Shown here piece by piece: positions 26,976 through 36,932 of a DNA stretch of 48,862 nt. Source of the DNA: an uncultured Bacillaceae bacterium. GTDB taxonomy: Bacteria; Bacillota; Bacilli; Bacillales; Caldibacillaceae. The notes under the pieces were generated by a model. The model searched no databases, had not been told where the DNA came from, and saw nothing but the letters and a program-made list of their open reading frames with translations. Each line of letters opens with the position of its first letter. Within the stretch, counting starts at the first letter, position 1. The position numbers and the translations under genes are program-made. The stretch covers positions 1 through 48,862 of the forward strand of contig CALGYZ010000070.1 of assembly GCA_937934645.1 (NCBI GenBank), given 5' to 3'.

Positions 26976-28019
26976 ATGGGAAATGCTTATAAAAAAGCGG
27001 GTGTTGATATCGAGGCAGGCTATGAGTCTGTAAAACGTATTAAAAAGCATGTCGGGCGGACGAAACGGCCCGGCCTCATCGGCGGAATCGGCAGCTTCGG
27101 CGCCATGTTTGATATTTCCAGCTTAAACATGAAAGAACCGGTATTGATTTCCGGTACAGACGGTGTCGGAACAAAGCTGATGATCGCCTTTATGCAAGAT
27201 AAACATGACACCATCGGGATTGACGCCGTTGCGATGTGTGTCAACGACATTGTCGTCCACGGCGCTGAACCGCTCTATTTTCTCGATTATATCGCCTGCG
27301 GGAAAGCAAAACCGGAGAAAATTGAAGAGATTGTCAAAGGAGTCGCCGACGGGTGCGTGGAAGCCGGTTGTGCCCTGATCGGCGGCGAAACAGCGGAAAT
27401 GCCCGATATGTATGAAGAGAACGAATATGACATTGCCGGTTTTGCCGTTGGTGCGGTTGAAAAAGAAAAGCTGATTACCGGCGAAACCATCGAAGAGGGC
27501 GATGTGATCGTCGGCCTGGCTTCAAACGGGATCCACAGCAACGGCTATTCCCTTGTACGGAAGTTGTTTTTTAAAGACCATAATTATCAATTGGATGATC
27601 ATATCGATGAGATGGGACATACCCTCGGCGAAGAGTTGCTGCGGCCGACAAAAATTTATGTCAAACCGGTTCTTGAGGCAATTAAAAAATTCCCGGTAAA
27701 AGGACTTGCCCATATCACCGGCGGCGGGTTCATTGAAAATATTCCGCGTATGCTGCCGGAAGGATTGGGAGCAGTCATCCATGAAGGAAACTGGGAAATT
27801 CCGGCAATTTTCACAATGATGGAATCCCTAGGAAATCTTGACCGCCTGGAAATGTACAACGTCTTTAACATGGGAATCGGCATGGTTGCCGTTGTTTCAC
27901 CGGAATATGCCGAAGAGTTAACCGGTTTTTTCACATCCCTCGGTGAACAGGCGTCGGTGATTGGAACGATCACCGGCCGGGAAGGAATTGAAATCAAGCG
28001 AAATGGAGGTCAAGCATGA
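26976..28019 (+). CDS. purM: Phosphoribosylformylglycinamidine cyclo-ligase (AIR synthetase)
   Basis: ATP-dependent ring closure of FGAM to AIR. 347 residues. Motifs are MGNAYKKAGVDIEAG at the start, ISGTDGVGTKL, and GGGFIENIPR. ATG 26976 is 7 bases after a GGGGG SD and gives the family N-terminus. Its stop overlaps the purN start (ATGA). Confidence 0.96.
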   Translation: MGNAYKKAGVDIEAGYESVKRIKKHVGRTKRPGLIGGIGSFGAMFDISSLNMKEPVLISGTDGVGTKLMIAFMQDKHDTIGIDAVAMCVNDIVVHGAEPLYFLDYIACGKAKPEKIEEIVKGVADGCVEAGCALIGGETAEMPDMYEENEYDIAGFAVGAVEKEKLITGETIEEGDVIVGLASNGIHSNGYSLVRKLFFKDHNYQLDDHIDEMGHTLGEELLRPTKIYVKPVLEAIKKFPVKGLAHITGGGFIENIPRMLPEGLGAVIHEGNWEIPAIFTMMESLGNLDRLEMYNVFNMGIGMVAVVSPEYAEELTGFFTSLGEQASVIGTITGREGIEIKRNGGQA

Positions 28020-28582
28020 AAAAAATTGCCATTTTCGCTTCAGGAAACGGAAGTAACTTCCAGGCAATTGTTGATGCCGTAAAACAAGGAAAGTTACGCG
28101 CCGAAGTTTCCCTCCTCGTGTGTGATAAACCCGGAGCATTCGTCATTGAAAGAGCAAACAAAGAAAACATACCCGCCTTTGTTTTTAATCCGAAAGATTA
28201 TGAGAACAAAGCCCAATTTGAATCGAAAATTTTACAAGAATTGAAAGAAAAAGATATCGATTTTATTGCGCTGGCGGGTTATATGCGTCTCGTCGGACCG
28301 ACGTTGTTAAATGAATACGAAGGGAGAATCGTCAACATCCATCCCTCCCTTCTGCCGGCTTTTCCGGGTAAAGATGCCATCGGCCAATGTTTAAGGGCCG
28401 GAGTGAAAAAAACAGGTGTTACGATTCATTATGTTGATGAAGGAATGGACACCGGTGAAGTGATCGTTCAACAAGCCATTGAACTATCAGAGAATGAGAC
28501 ACGGGAATCCCTGGAAGAAAAAATTCATGCCATTGAACATGAACTGTATCCGAAAACGCTGGAAAAACTACTAAATAATTAA
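28016..28582 (+). CDS. purN: Phosphoribosylglycinamide formyltransferase
   Basis: Uses 10-formyl-tetrahydrofolate to formylate GAR. 188 residues. Motifs are ASGNGSNFQAIV, ALAGYMRLVG, the catalytic NIHPSLLPAFPG (Asn, His) and HYVDEGMDTG (Asp). Overlaps purM by 4 bases. Confidence 0.96.
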   Translation: MKKIAIFASGNGSNFQAIVDAVKQGKLRAEVSLLVCDKPGAFVIERANKENIPAFVFNPKDYENKAQFESKILQELKEKDIDFIALAGYMRLVGPTLLNEYEGRIVNIHPSLLPAFPGKDAIGQCLRAGVKKTGVTIHYVDEGMDTGEVIVQQAIELSENETRESLEEKIHAIEHELYPKTLEKLLNN

Positions 28583-28609
28583 ACTTTTATTCATTCGGGA
28601 GGCAGGAAA

Positions 28610-30148
28610 ATGTCAAATAAACGCGCACTCATTTCAGTATCCGACAAAACGGGTATCGTTGAATTCGCAAAAGAACTCGTAGGACTCGGTTTTGAAATTA
28701 TTTCAACCGGCGGAACGGCAAAAGCGCTGGAAGAAGCGGATGTTCCGGTGACGGGGATCAGCGAAATCACCAACTTCCCCGAAATTCTCGACGGACGGGT
28801 GAAAACATTACATCCGGCCATCCATGGCGGACTTTTGGCCCGGCTGGACGACGAAACCCACATCCGTCAAATAGAAGAACACCAGATCGCACCAATCCGG
28901 CTTGTGTGTGTAAACTTGTATCCATTTAAAGAAACCATTTCCAAACCTGAGGTTACCGTCGAAGAAGCCATTGAAAACATTGATATCGGTGGTCCGTCCA
29001 TGTTGAGATCAGCGGCCAAAAACCATCAACATGTAACGGTTGTTGTCGATCCGGATGATTATGCAGCCGTTTTGGCGGAATTGAAGGAAAAGGGAGAAAC
29101 GAAATTGTCCACACGGCGCAGACTGGCTGCGAAAGTATTCCGTCACACTGCAGGTTACGATGCGTTAATAGCAGAATATATGACCAATCTCAGCGGGGAA
29201 GAGTTTCCGGAATCTTTAACCGTAACGTATGAATTGAAACAATCACTGCGTTACGGGGAAAATCCGCATCAAAAAGCGGCCTTTTACAGAAAACCGCTTG
29301 GTTCTGCTTTTTCCATTGCCAATGCAACCCAATTGCACGGAAAAGAACTGTCTTACAATAACATCAATGATGCTGCCAGTGCCCTGGATATCGTGAAAGA
29401 ATTTTCTGAACCGGCGGCCGTTGCCGTAAAACATACGAACCCTTGCGGCGTCGGAATCGGAAACAGTGCCCTTGAAGCATTTACGAAAGCGTATGAGGCG
29501 GATCCGGTTTCCATTTTCGGCGGCATCATCGCCTTCAACCGGGAAGTAGATGCAGAAACAGCAAAGAAATTACATGAAATCTTCCTGGAAATTGTCATTG
29601 CACCGTCTTTCAGCGAAGAAGCTTTAAATATTTTAACAACGAAAAAGAACATCCGTCTTTTAACGGTTCCGTTTGAAACGAAAAACAAAAAAGAATTCCG
29701 TCTCACATCCATTGAAGGCGGCTTGTTAGTACAAGATGAAGATACGTTTACGCTCGATGATGCCAATATTACCATTCCGACAAAAAGAAAACCGACCGAA
29801 GAAGAATGGAAAGCATTGAAACTTGGCTGGAAAATCGTTAAACATGTCAAATCAAACGCTATTGTCGTAACAGACCAGGCGTCCACCCTCGGTGTCGGTG
29901 CGGGACAAATGAACCGTGTCGGAGCGGCCAAAATTGCCCTTGAACAAGCCGGTGAAAAAGCGAAAGGGGCTGCCCTGGCATCCGATGCATTCTTCCCGAT
30001 GGATGATACGGTCGAAGAAGCCGGCAAAGCAGGAATTACCGCAATTATCCAGCCAGGCGGTTCGATCCGTGACGAAGATTCGATTAAAAAAGCCGACGAA
30101 TACGGCATTGCTATGGTATTCACGGGCGTTCGCCATTTCAAACATTAA
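28610..30148 (+). CDS. purH: AICAR transformylase / IMP cyclohydrolase
   Basis: Bifunctional enzyme for the last two steps to IMP. The N-terminal MGS-like cyclohydrolase has SDKTGIVEFA and KTLHPAIHGG. The C-terminal transformylase has RYGENPHQKAA, the Lys-His in AVKHTNPCGVG, and SDAFFPMDDTVEEA. 512 residues. RBS GGGAGG before ATG 28610. Confidence 0.96.
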   Translation: MSNKRALISVSDKTGIVEFAKELVGLGFEIISTGGTAKALEEADVPVTGISEITNFPEILDGRVKTLHPAIHGGLLARLDDETHIRQIEEHQIAPIRLVCVNLYPFKETISKPEVTVEEAIENIDIGGPSMLRSAAKNHQHVTVVVDPDDYAAVLAELKEKGETKLSTRRRLAAKVFRHTAGYDALIAEYMTNLSGEEFPESLTVTYELKQSLRYGENPHQKAAFYRKPLGSAFSIANATQLHGKELSYNNINDAASALDIVKEFSEPAAVAVKHTNPCGVGIGNSALEAFTKAYEADPVSIFGGIIAFNREVDAETAKKLHEIFLEIVIAPSFSEEALNILTTKKNIRLLTVPFETKNKKEFRLTSIEGGLLVQDEDTFTLDDANITIPTKRKPTEEEWKALKLGWKIVKHVKSNAIVVTDQASTLGVGAGQMNRVGAAKIALEQAGEKAKGAALASDAFFPMDDTVEEAGKAGITAIIQPGGSIRDEDSIKKADEYGIAMVFTGVRHFKH

Positions 30149-30166
30149 TATATAGGGGGTTCACAA

Positions 30167-31444
30167 ATGAAAGTTCTTGTTGTCGGCAAAGGTGGACGGG
30201 AGCATGCCATTTGCCGGAAAGTCAGTGAAAGTCCTCGTGTGGAAAAAGTCTTTGTTGCACCGGGAAACGCCGGTATGACGGATTGTGCAACATTAATTGA
30301 TATTCCGGAAAGTAATCACGACGATCTTGTGAAATTTGCCAAAGAGGAGACAATCGATTTAGTGATCATCGGTCCGGAAAATCCGCTGGAAGAAGGACTT
30401 GCCAACCGTTTCCGTGAAGCGGGCATACGCGTTTTCGGCCCGGACAAAGAAGCCGCCGAAATTGAAAGCAGCAAATCATTTGCGAAACATTTAATGAAAA
30501 AATATAACATTCCGACGGCTGAGTTTGAAGTATTTACTGATTTTGAACGAGCAAAAGCATATGTATTGGAAAAAGGCGCACCGATTGTTGTTAAAGCAGA
30601 CGGCCTCGCCGCAGGAAAAGGTGTGGTTGTTGCTGAAACCGAAAAAGAAGCGGTCGAAGCATTGGAGCAGTTTCTCGTTCATAATAAATTCGGACATGAC
30701 CAGCCGAAAGTCGTCATTGAAGAGTTTTTGGAAGGCGAAGAGTTTTCCTTTATGGCCCTTGTCAACGGGACAACGGTCATTCCGCTCGAAATCTCCCAGG
30801 ACCATAAACGATCCTTTGACGGCGACCAGGGTCCGAATACAGGGGGAATGGGCGCTTATTCGCCTGTGCCGTTTATCAATGAGGAGACAATAAAAACCGC
30901 TTATGAGACCATTTTAAAACCGGCGGCAAAAGCCCTCCTTGAAGAAGGCCGTAAATTTACCGGTGTTTTATACGGCGGGCTAATTGATACGGATAAAGGT
31001 CCGAAAGTTATTGAATTTAACGCCCGTTTCGGCGATCCGGAAACACAGGTCGTCTTGCCGAGGATGAAATCCGACCTCGTTGAAATCATTTTACAGCTTT
31101 TGGATGGACAAACACCGGAAATTGAATGGTATGATGATGCGGTTTTAGGCGTCGTCGTCGCGTCTGAAGGATATCCGGAAAGTTATGAAACAGGCACCGT
31201 CCTTTCTGATCTCGGACAGCTGGCGGAACGGCTGATCGTTTATCATGCCGGCACAGCGAAAAATGAGTCCGGACAATTTGTGACCAACGGCGGACGGGTA
31301 TTTCTCGCAGCAGCCAGGGAGCAATCACTGGAAAAAGCAAAGGAAAAAGTTTATAAAGAGCTGGAGGCATTTAATTGGAAAGGCACCTTCTACCGGAAAG
31401 ACATCGGTAACCGGGCAATTCAATATTTGTTGCTAAATAAATAA
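30167..31444 (+). CDS. purD: Phosphoribosylamine-glycine ligase (GAR synthetase)
   Basis: ATP-grasp enzyme joining phosphoribosylamine and glycine, the second step of the pathway. 425 residues. Motifs are VVGKGGREHAI, VKADGLAAGKGVVVA, DHKRSFDGDQGPNTGGMG and EFNARFGDPETQ. Last gene of the operon; GGGGG SD, 18 bases after purH. Confidence 0.96.
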   Translation: MKVLVVGKGGREHAICRKVSESPRVEKVFVAPGNAGMTDCATLIDIPESNHDDLVKFAKEETIDLVIIGPENPLEEGLANRFREAGIRVFGPDKEAAEIESSKSFAKHLMKKYNIPTAEFEVFTDFERAKAYVLEKGAPIVVKADGLAAGKGVVVAETEKEAVEALEQFLVHNKFGHDQPKVVIEEFLEGEEFSFMALVNGTTVIPLEISQDHKRSFDGDQGPNTGGMGAYSPVPFINEETIKTAYETILKPAAKALLEEGRKFTGVLYGGLIDTDKGPKVIEFNARFGDPETQVVLPRMKSDLVEIILQLLDGQTPEIEWYDDAVLGVVVASEGYPESYETGTVLSDLGQLAERLIVYHAGTAKNESGQFVTNGGRVFLAAAREQSLEKAKEKVYKELEAFNWKGTFYRKDIGNRAIQYLLLNK

Positions 31445-31446
31445 AA

Positions 31447-31480
31447 AAGACCGGCTTTATTTCAGGCCGGTCCTTTTTTA
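31447..31480. terminator. Bidirectional terminator between purD and camS
   Basis: Stem GACCGGC/GCCGGTC (31449-31455 and 31466-31472) flanked by AAAAAA and TTTTTT, placed to stop both convergent transcripts. Confidence 0.9.
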
Positions 31481-32632
31481 GTAAATGTATACAAACGGCT
31501 CATCCATATCCGGTTCTTTTAATATTAACGCTTCATTACCGGTGACCGATTTAATATTGACTTCCGTCGTCGTGTATTCCGGGAATGTTTCAACGATCAA
31601 GCCGGCGACATATTGGGATAACCCGATCACTTCTGTTTTTCCGTAAAATTGCATCGATATATCAATGGACATTTTTGTTAATTCGTCATCAACGTATAGT
31701 GCTTTTCCGATAACCCCGTTGTAGTTTTCAAAGTATCCGGCAATATCCGTTGAGAACATATCAAATTGCTGGGCATCTTTCCGGTAGTTCTCCGTTGCCT
31801 CATTGGATGGAAAGAGTACATATTTTTCTTTTACCTTATGCCAGTCAAGGGATGTACTTTTTCTTTTGGCAGTAGCGTAGGCGAAGTAATTCCCCGGAAT
31901 GATCGACGTCTTGTCCTGTTGTTTAAACAGCCCGATCACCACCGGTACATCTTCCAAACCTTCAATTTTCCGTATTTGTTCAATCAACTCTTCCGCAATT
32001 CTCTTCCCTTCTCTTTCCACCGCTTCATCCGGGATTTCCACACGGTGTTCTTTTCCGTCAATAGTAAAGTAATAAACGGAATTGATGGCCAGACCGAGGG
32101 ATATGCCGCCTAATTTTACTTTATTGTCTTTCGATTTCACGAGAAAGTTATGTTCTAGGATATGGGATAAGTAAATCGGATTATTTTTATGGGCTTTTTC
32201 ATCTTTTTCACTTTTGATTAGCGGATTTAATCCAATATTATCTTCCGGTTTTAATTTTTTCTTTTTCAACTGGGCATTGGTCATTTTTCTGTTTAATAAG
32301 TTTTGGACGGTTTTCCGGTCAAGATATTGTCCCTCTTGGAAAATATATTCGTCCGTCGGAAATACTTTTTGGGAAATCCTGAGCAGACCTTCTTCCAATT
32401 CATCACTGTCATACCGGCTGCTCAAATTATTGCTGATCAACCCTCTTGCATCAGAAGGCTTAAACGGGGAAAGCGTCCGGTAGTATGATTCGGAAATTTG
32501 GAATTTGGGCACGACAGCTTTCTGTTCGGATTCTTCATCTTCTTTGACAACTTCATCCTGATCATCCGGCTTAGGCAGACATCCGGATAAGATTACTGCA
32601 AGCAGGACCAGGACGGTGAATAGTTTTCTCAT
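31478..32632 (-). CDS. camS: CamS family lipoprotein (YerH)
   Basis: Lipoprotein of the CamS sex-pheromone-precursor family (YerH in B. subtilis); its own function in Bacillus is unknown. 384 residues from ATG 32632, which has GGAGG 8 bases upstream (GTG 32641 overlaps the SD). The signal peptide ends in the lipobox VILSGC (C18), so it should be lipid-anchored to the outer membrane face. Residues 22-45 are an acidic linker. In staphylococci and enterococci, fragments of such signal peptides act as peptide pheromones. Last gene of the yerC/pcrB-pcrA-ligA-yerH group. Confidence 0.88.
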   Translation of the reverse strand: MRKLFTVLVLLAVILSGCLPKPDDQDEVVKEDEESEQKAVVPKFQISESYYRTLSPFKPSDARGLISNNLSSRYDSDELEEGLLRISQKVFPTDEYIFQEGQYLDRKTVQNLLNRKMTNAQLKKKKLKPEDNIGLNPLIKSEKDEKAHKNNPIYLSHILEHNFLVKSKDNKVKLGGISLGLAINSVYYFTIDGKEHRVEIPDEAVEREGKRIAEELIEQIRKIEGLEDVPVVIGLFKQQDKTSIIPGNYFAYATAKRKSTSLDWHKVKEKYVLFPSNEATENYRKDAQQFDMFSTDIAGYFENYNGVIGKALYVDDELTKMSIDISMQFYGKTEVIGLSQYVAGLIVETFPEYTTTEVNIKSVTGNEALILKEPDMDEPFVYIY

Positions 32633-32659
32633 CTTTTGCACCTCCTGACCGGGAATTGT

Positions 32660-34666
32660 TTAATTTTCAAGAATGGAAAGCAACTGTTCTTCGTTCCAAA
32701 TCTCGATTCCTAATTCTTCCGCTTTTTTCAACTTTGAACCTGCCCCGGGTCCTGCTATGACAAGATCCGTCTTCCGGCTGACGCTTCCCGTTACATTTGC
32801 CCCTAATTGTTCCAATTTTTCCTTTGCTTCATTTCTCGTCATTTTTTCCAGTTTTCCTGTCAAGACAATCGTTTTTCCTGAGACAGGCGAGTCTGTTTGT
32901 CCGGCTTCTGTTTTGACTCCTTTGTATGCCATATTTACCCCGCAGCGTTTTAATTCGTTAATCAGTTCCCTTACCTCCGGGGTACGGAAATAGGCCACTA
33001 CGGATTTAGCCATTTTTTCCCCTATTTCATGAATCGACAACAATTCCTCTTCGGTTGCTTCCATTAAGCGGTCGATATGTTCAAATTCTTCAGCCAAAAT
33101 CCTTGCTGCTTTTGCCCCGACATGGCGGATGCCCAGACCAAAGAGCAGGCGTTCCAGCGAGTTATCCTTGGATGCTTCAATGGCGGAAAGCAAGTTTTGA
33201 ACAGATTTTTCCCCCATTCTTTCCAATTTTAATAATTGGTCTTTTTCCAGCTTATACAAATCGCTGACATCCGCTACCAGCTTTTCCCGGAATAATTGGG
33301 TAATGACCTTTTCGCCGAGACCTTCGATATTCATCGCATTCCGGGAAACAAAGTGAATGAGGCCCTCCCGGATTTGTGCGGGACATTTCGGATTGATGCA
33401 GCGCAAAGCCACTTCATCATCGATCCGGACAAGCTCACTATCACATTCCGGGCAATGCTCCGGCATGGAAAAAGGCTTTTCTTCGCCTGTCCGCTTTTCA
33501 ACTACACTTTTTACGACTTCCGGAATAATATCCCCGGCTTTTTTTATGATGACATAATCCCCGATGCGGATATCCTTTTCTTGAATCAAATCTTCGTTAT
33601 GGAGAGAAGCCCGTTGAACCGTAGTTCCGGCCACCCTGACCGGTTCGAGAATGGCGGTCGGCGTCACAACACCCGTTCTGCCGACACTTAATTCGATATC
33701 AATTAATTTCGTCATGACTTCTTCAGCAGGAAATTTATAGGCGATGGCCCAGCGCGGGCTTTTAACAGTGGCTCCCAGCTGTTCTTGCTGGTCATAGCGG
33801 TCCACCTTTACGACAATACCGTCAATTTCATAAGGCAAATCCTGCCTTTTTTCTTCGTATTCTTTAATATATTCGATCACGTCATCTATTGTCGGGCAGA
33901 CTCTTCTTGCTTTGTTCGTCTTCAGGCCAAGACGGTCCAGTAATTCCAATCCGTCACTGTGTTTCGTAACAGATAAGTGATCCGTTTCCGCAATGGAGTA
34001 TAAAAATATATCCAAGTTCCTCGATGCGGCGATCTTCGGGTCGAGCTGCCGCAGGGAACCAGCTGCCGCATTTCTCGGGTTGGCAAATAAATCTTCGCCT
34101 TTTTTCTTTCTTTCCTCGTTCAATTGGATAAACGATTTTTTCGGCATAAACACTTCCCCGCGCACCTCGATGGTCAGCTTTTCCTTTAATCTCAGCGGGA
34201 TGGAACGGACCGTCCGCAAGTTCATTGTAATATCTTCTCCGGTTGTACCGTCGCCCCGTGTGGCGCCTTGGACAAATTGTCCGTCTTCATAACGCAGGGA
34301 AACGGCCAGTCCGTCAATTTTTAATTCGCATACATAGGAGACATCACCGACCGCTTGTCTGACCCTGCGGTCGAAGTCCCGCAGGTCTTGTTCGTTAAAA
34401 GCGTTGCTTAAGCTTAACATCGGGACCCGGTGTTCAACTTTTTCAAAGCCTTCCAGCACTTCCCCGCCGATCCGCTGTGTCGGCGAGTCGGGGGTAATTA
34501 ATTCAGGGAACTCTTTTTCCAAGGAAATGAGTTCCTGCATTAACCGGTCATACTCCGAATCGGGAACGGTCGGCCGGTCCAGTACATAATACTCGTACGC
34601 ATACTGATTTAATAATTGATGCAGTTCGTCAATCCTTTTTTTCGCTTCTTCCAACCGCATACGCAT
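32660..34666 (-). CDS. ligA: NAD-dependent DNA ligase LigA
   Basis: Joins nicks in replication and repair. 668 residues: Ia domain, adenylation domain with the nucleophile Lys in CELKIDGLAVSLRYEDG (K116), OB domain, Zn finger (CPECDSEL ... CINPKCPAQ), helix-hairpin-helix repeats and C-terminal BRCT (about 590-668). Two ATG codons (34666, 34660) are equally well placed after AAGG/GAGG. 28 bases after pcrA. Confidence 0.96.
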   Translation of the reverse strand: MRMRLEEAKKRIDELHQLLNQYAYEYYVLDRPTVPDSEYDRLMQELISLEKEFPELITPDSPTQRIGGEVLEGFEKVEHRVPMLSLSNAFNEQDLRDFDRRVRQAVGDVSYVCELKIDGLAVSLRYEDGQFVQGATRGDGTTGEDITMNLRTVRSIPLRLKEKLTIEVRGEVFMPKKSFIQLNEERKKKGEDLFANPRNAAAGSLRQLDPKIAASRNLDIFLYSIAETDHLSVTKHSDGLELLDRLGLKTNKARRVCPTIDDVIEYIKEYEEKRQDLPYEIDGIVVKVDRYDQQEQLGATVKSPRWAIAYKFPAEEVMTKLIDIELSVGRTGVVTPTAILEPVRVAGTTVQRASLHNEDLIQEKDIRIGDYVIIKKAGDIIPEVVKSVVEKRTGEEKPFSMPEHCPECDSELVRIDDEVALRCINPKCPAQIREGLIHFVSRNAMNIEGLGEKVITQLFREKLVADVSDLYKLEKDQLLKLERMGEKSVQNLLSAIEASKDNSLERLLFGLGIRHVGAKAARILAEEFEHIDRLMEATEEELLSIHEIGEKMAKSVVAYFRTPEVRELINELKRCGVNMAYKGVKTEAGQTDSPVSGKTIVLTGKLEKMTRNEAKEKLEQLGANVTGSVSRKTDLVIAGPGAGSKLKKAEELGIEIWNEEQLLSILEN

Positions 34667-34694
34667 CCTCGCCTTCCATCATTAATCAGTCGTT

Positions 34695-36881
34695 TTATTG
34701 TTTTTGAATAGGGGCAAACTTTGCAAGCAGACGTTTAACTCCTTGTTTCGGAAAAGCGATATCCAGTTCCGTATCATCACCTTGGCCTTTTACGCCGACA
34801 ATGGTGCCGGTACCCCATTTTTCATGGACAACTTTTTCACCCGGCTTCCAGACGATTTCCTTATTTGGTTCCGGACGGACGACACCGCGGAATACCGGAT
34901 TCTCCCGTTTTCCGGACGGTCTTGCCTTCGCATCCCGGTTGACAAGATGAAGTAATTCATCCGGTATTTCGTCAATGAAACGGGATGGTTCATTCATCGT
35001 CGTCCGGCCGAAAAGGGTACGCATATAGGCATTTGTCAGATAAAGCTCCTCTTCCGCCCGGGTAATTCCCACGTAAGCCAGGCGTCTTTCTTCCTCCATT
35101 TCCCGGTCATCCATTAAGCTCCGGCTGTGGGGAAAGACTCCCTCTTCCATACCGACAAGGAAAACAACCGGAAATTCCAGCCCTTTGGCCGAGTGGAGCG
35201 TCATTAACAGAACGGCATCCTGCCTTTCATCTTCTTCGTCCAGCTGGTCGATATCCGAGATCAGAGCAAGGTCCGTTAAAAAGGCAATTAATGATTTATC
35301 ATCATTCGATTCCTCAAAGTTTTTCGTAACGGTTAAAAATTCTTCGATGTTTTCGAGGCGGCTTGCCGCTTCCAATGTTTTTTCCGCTTTTAACATTTCT
35401 TTATATCCTGTTTTTTCAATGATTTCTTCCGTCAGTTCTGTAACCGACAAATAATCCTGCATTTGATGGAAATGCAAGATCATGTCATAAAATTCGGCAC
35501 AGGATTTCCGTGCTTTTCCCGTTAAACCGATCTGTTCCACGTCGCCCAACGCTTCAAATAAAGATACTTCCCGCTCAAGGGCGTATTGCATAATCCGGTC
35601 AAGAGAGGCTGCACCGACTCCGCGCTTGGGTACGTTGATCACCCGGCCGAAGCTGATATCGTCATTTGGATTGGCAACAAGACGGAGATAAGCCAGGATG
35701 TCTTTTATTTCTTTCCGCTCATAGAACTTGATGCCGCCGACAATCGTATAGGGGATATTTGCTTTGACGAATACTTCTTCCAATGCACGGGACTGGGCGT
35801 TTGTACGGTAAAGCACCGCAATATCACTGTACTTCCGGTTCTTTTCCCCGACGAGTTCGGTAATTTTATCCGCGACAAACATGGCCTCTCCCCGCTCGCT
35901 GTCCGCACGGTAATATTGGATTTTTTCTCCCTCTTCGTTTTCGGTCCATAATTTTTTCGGCTTCCGCATCAAGTTATGGGCGATGACTTTATTTGCCGCC
36001 TTTAAAATCGTTTTTGTCGAACGGTAGTTTTGTTCGAGCAAAATGACTTCCGCATCCGGATAGTCCTTTTCAAAAGAAAGAATATTTGAAATATCCGCTC
36101 CGCGCCAGCTGTAAATGGATTGGTCGGAATCCCCGACAACACATATGTTTTGATATTTTTCAGCCAGCATCTTCACGAGCCGGTACTGGACTTTGTTCGT
36201 ATCCTGGTATTCGTCAACATGAATATATTGAAACTTCCGCTGGTAATATTCCAGTACTTCCGGCACACGCTGAAACAGCTGGATTGTTTTCATGAGCAGG
36301 TCGTCAAAATCGAGGGCATGATTTTTCAGCAGTTGCTTTTCATATTCTTCATACACTTCACTGACGACTGTTTCATAGTAATCCCCGGCTGTCCGGGAAA
36401 ACTGTTCCGCATTCAGAAAATCGTTTTTTGCCTTGCTGATTGTACCCAAAATGGCACGGGGATCAAATTTTTTCGGATCGATATTTTTTTCCTTTAATAT
36501 GTTTTTAATGACGGATAATTGGTCTGCCGTATCCAAAATGGTAAAATTACGGTTAATGCCGATCCGGTCAATATCCCTGCGCAAAATCCGCACACACATA
36601 GAGTGGAACGTCGAGATCCATATTTCTTCACCCGGGCCGCCGAGCAGGGAACAAATCCGTTCTTTCATTTCACGGGCTGCTTTATTTGTAAAGGTGATGG
36701 CCAAAATGTTGTACGGATTCACGCCTTTTTCCACCATAATGTATGCGACACGGTGGGTCAGTACCCGCGTTTTTCCGCTTCCGGCACCGGCCATAATCAG
36801 AAGCGGGCCTTCCGTTGTTTTAACTGCCTGTTGTTGCTGGGGATTTAATCCTTCGAGGAGACGATCCTTTAAAAATTGCAA
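34695..36881 (-). CDS. pcrA: ATP-dependent DNA helicase PcrA
   Basis: UvrD/Rep superfamily 1 helicase acting in repair and at replication-transcription conflicts. Walker A is MAGAGSGKT near residue 30, Walker B VDEYQDTN, then QNYRSTKTI, TLHSAKGLEFPVVFL and VGITRAEEELYL. The C-terminal RNA polymerase-binding Tudor-like domain is present (KWGTGTIVGVKGQG...). Start TTG 36881, 5 bases after GGGTGG, gives MQFLKDRLLEGLNPQQQQAV as in relatives; the TTG at 36899 lies upstream of the SD. Confidence 0.95.
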   Translation of the reverse strand: MQFLKDRLLEGLNPQQQQAVKTTEGPLLIMAGAGSGKTRVLTHRVAYIMVEKGVNPYNILAITFTNKAAREMKERICSLLGGPGEEIWISTFHSMCVRILRRDIDRIGINRNFTILDTADQLSVIKNILKEKNIDPKKFDPRAILGTISKAKNDFLNAEQFSRTAGDYYETVVSEVYEEYEKQLLKNHALDFDDLLMKTIQLFQRVPEVLEYYQRKFQYIHVDEYQDTNKVQYRLVKMLAEKYQNICVVGDSDQSIYSWRGADISNILSFEKDYPDAEVILLEQNYRSTKTILKAANKVIAHNLMRKPKKLWTENEEGEKIQYYRADSERGEAMFVADKITELVGEKNRKYSDIAVLYRTNAQSRALEEVFVKANIPYTIVGGIKFYERKEIKDILAYLRLVANPNDDISFGRVINVPKRGVGAASLDRIMQYALEREVSLFEALGDVEQIGLTGKARKSCAEFYDMILHFHQMQDYLSVTELTEEIIEKTGYKEMLKAEKTLEAASRLENIEEFLTVTKNFEESNDDKSLIAFLTDLALISDIDQLDEEDERQDAVLLMTLHSAKGLEFPVVFLVGMEEGVFPHSRSLMDDREMEEERRLAYVGITRAEEELYLTNAYMRTLFGRTTMNEPSRFIDEIPDELLHLVNRDAKARPSGKRENPVFRGVVRPEPNKEIVWKPGEKVVHEKWGTGTIVGVKGQGDDTELDIAFPKQGVKRLLAKFAPIQKQ

Positions 36882-36932
36882 AGTTACCACCCTTTTCAAA
36901 TGGAGAAATTTAGATTATAACTAGTGTCAGCC

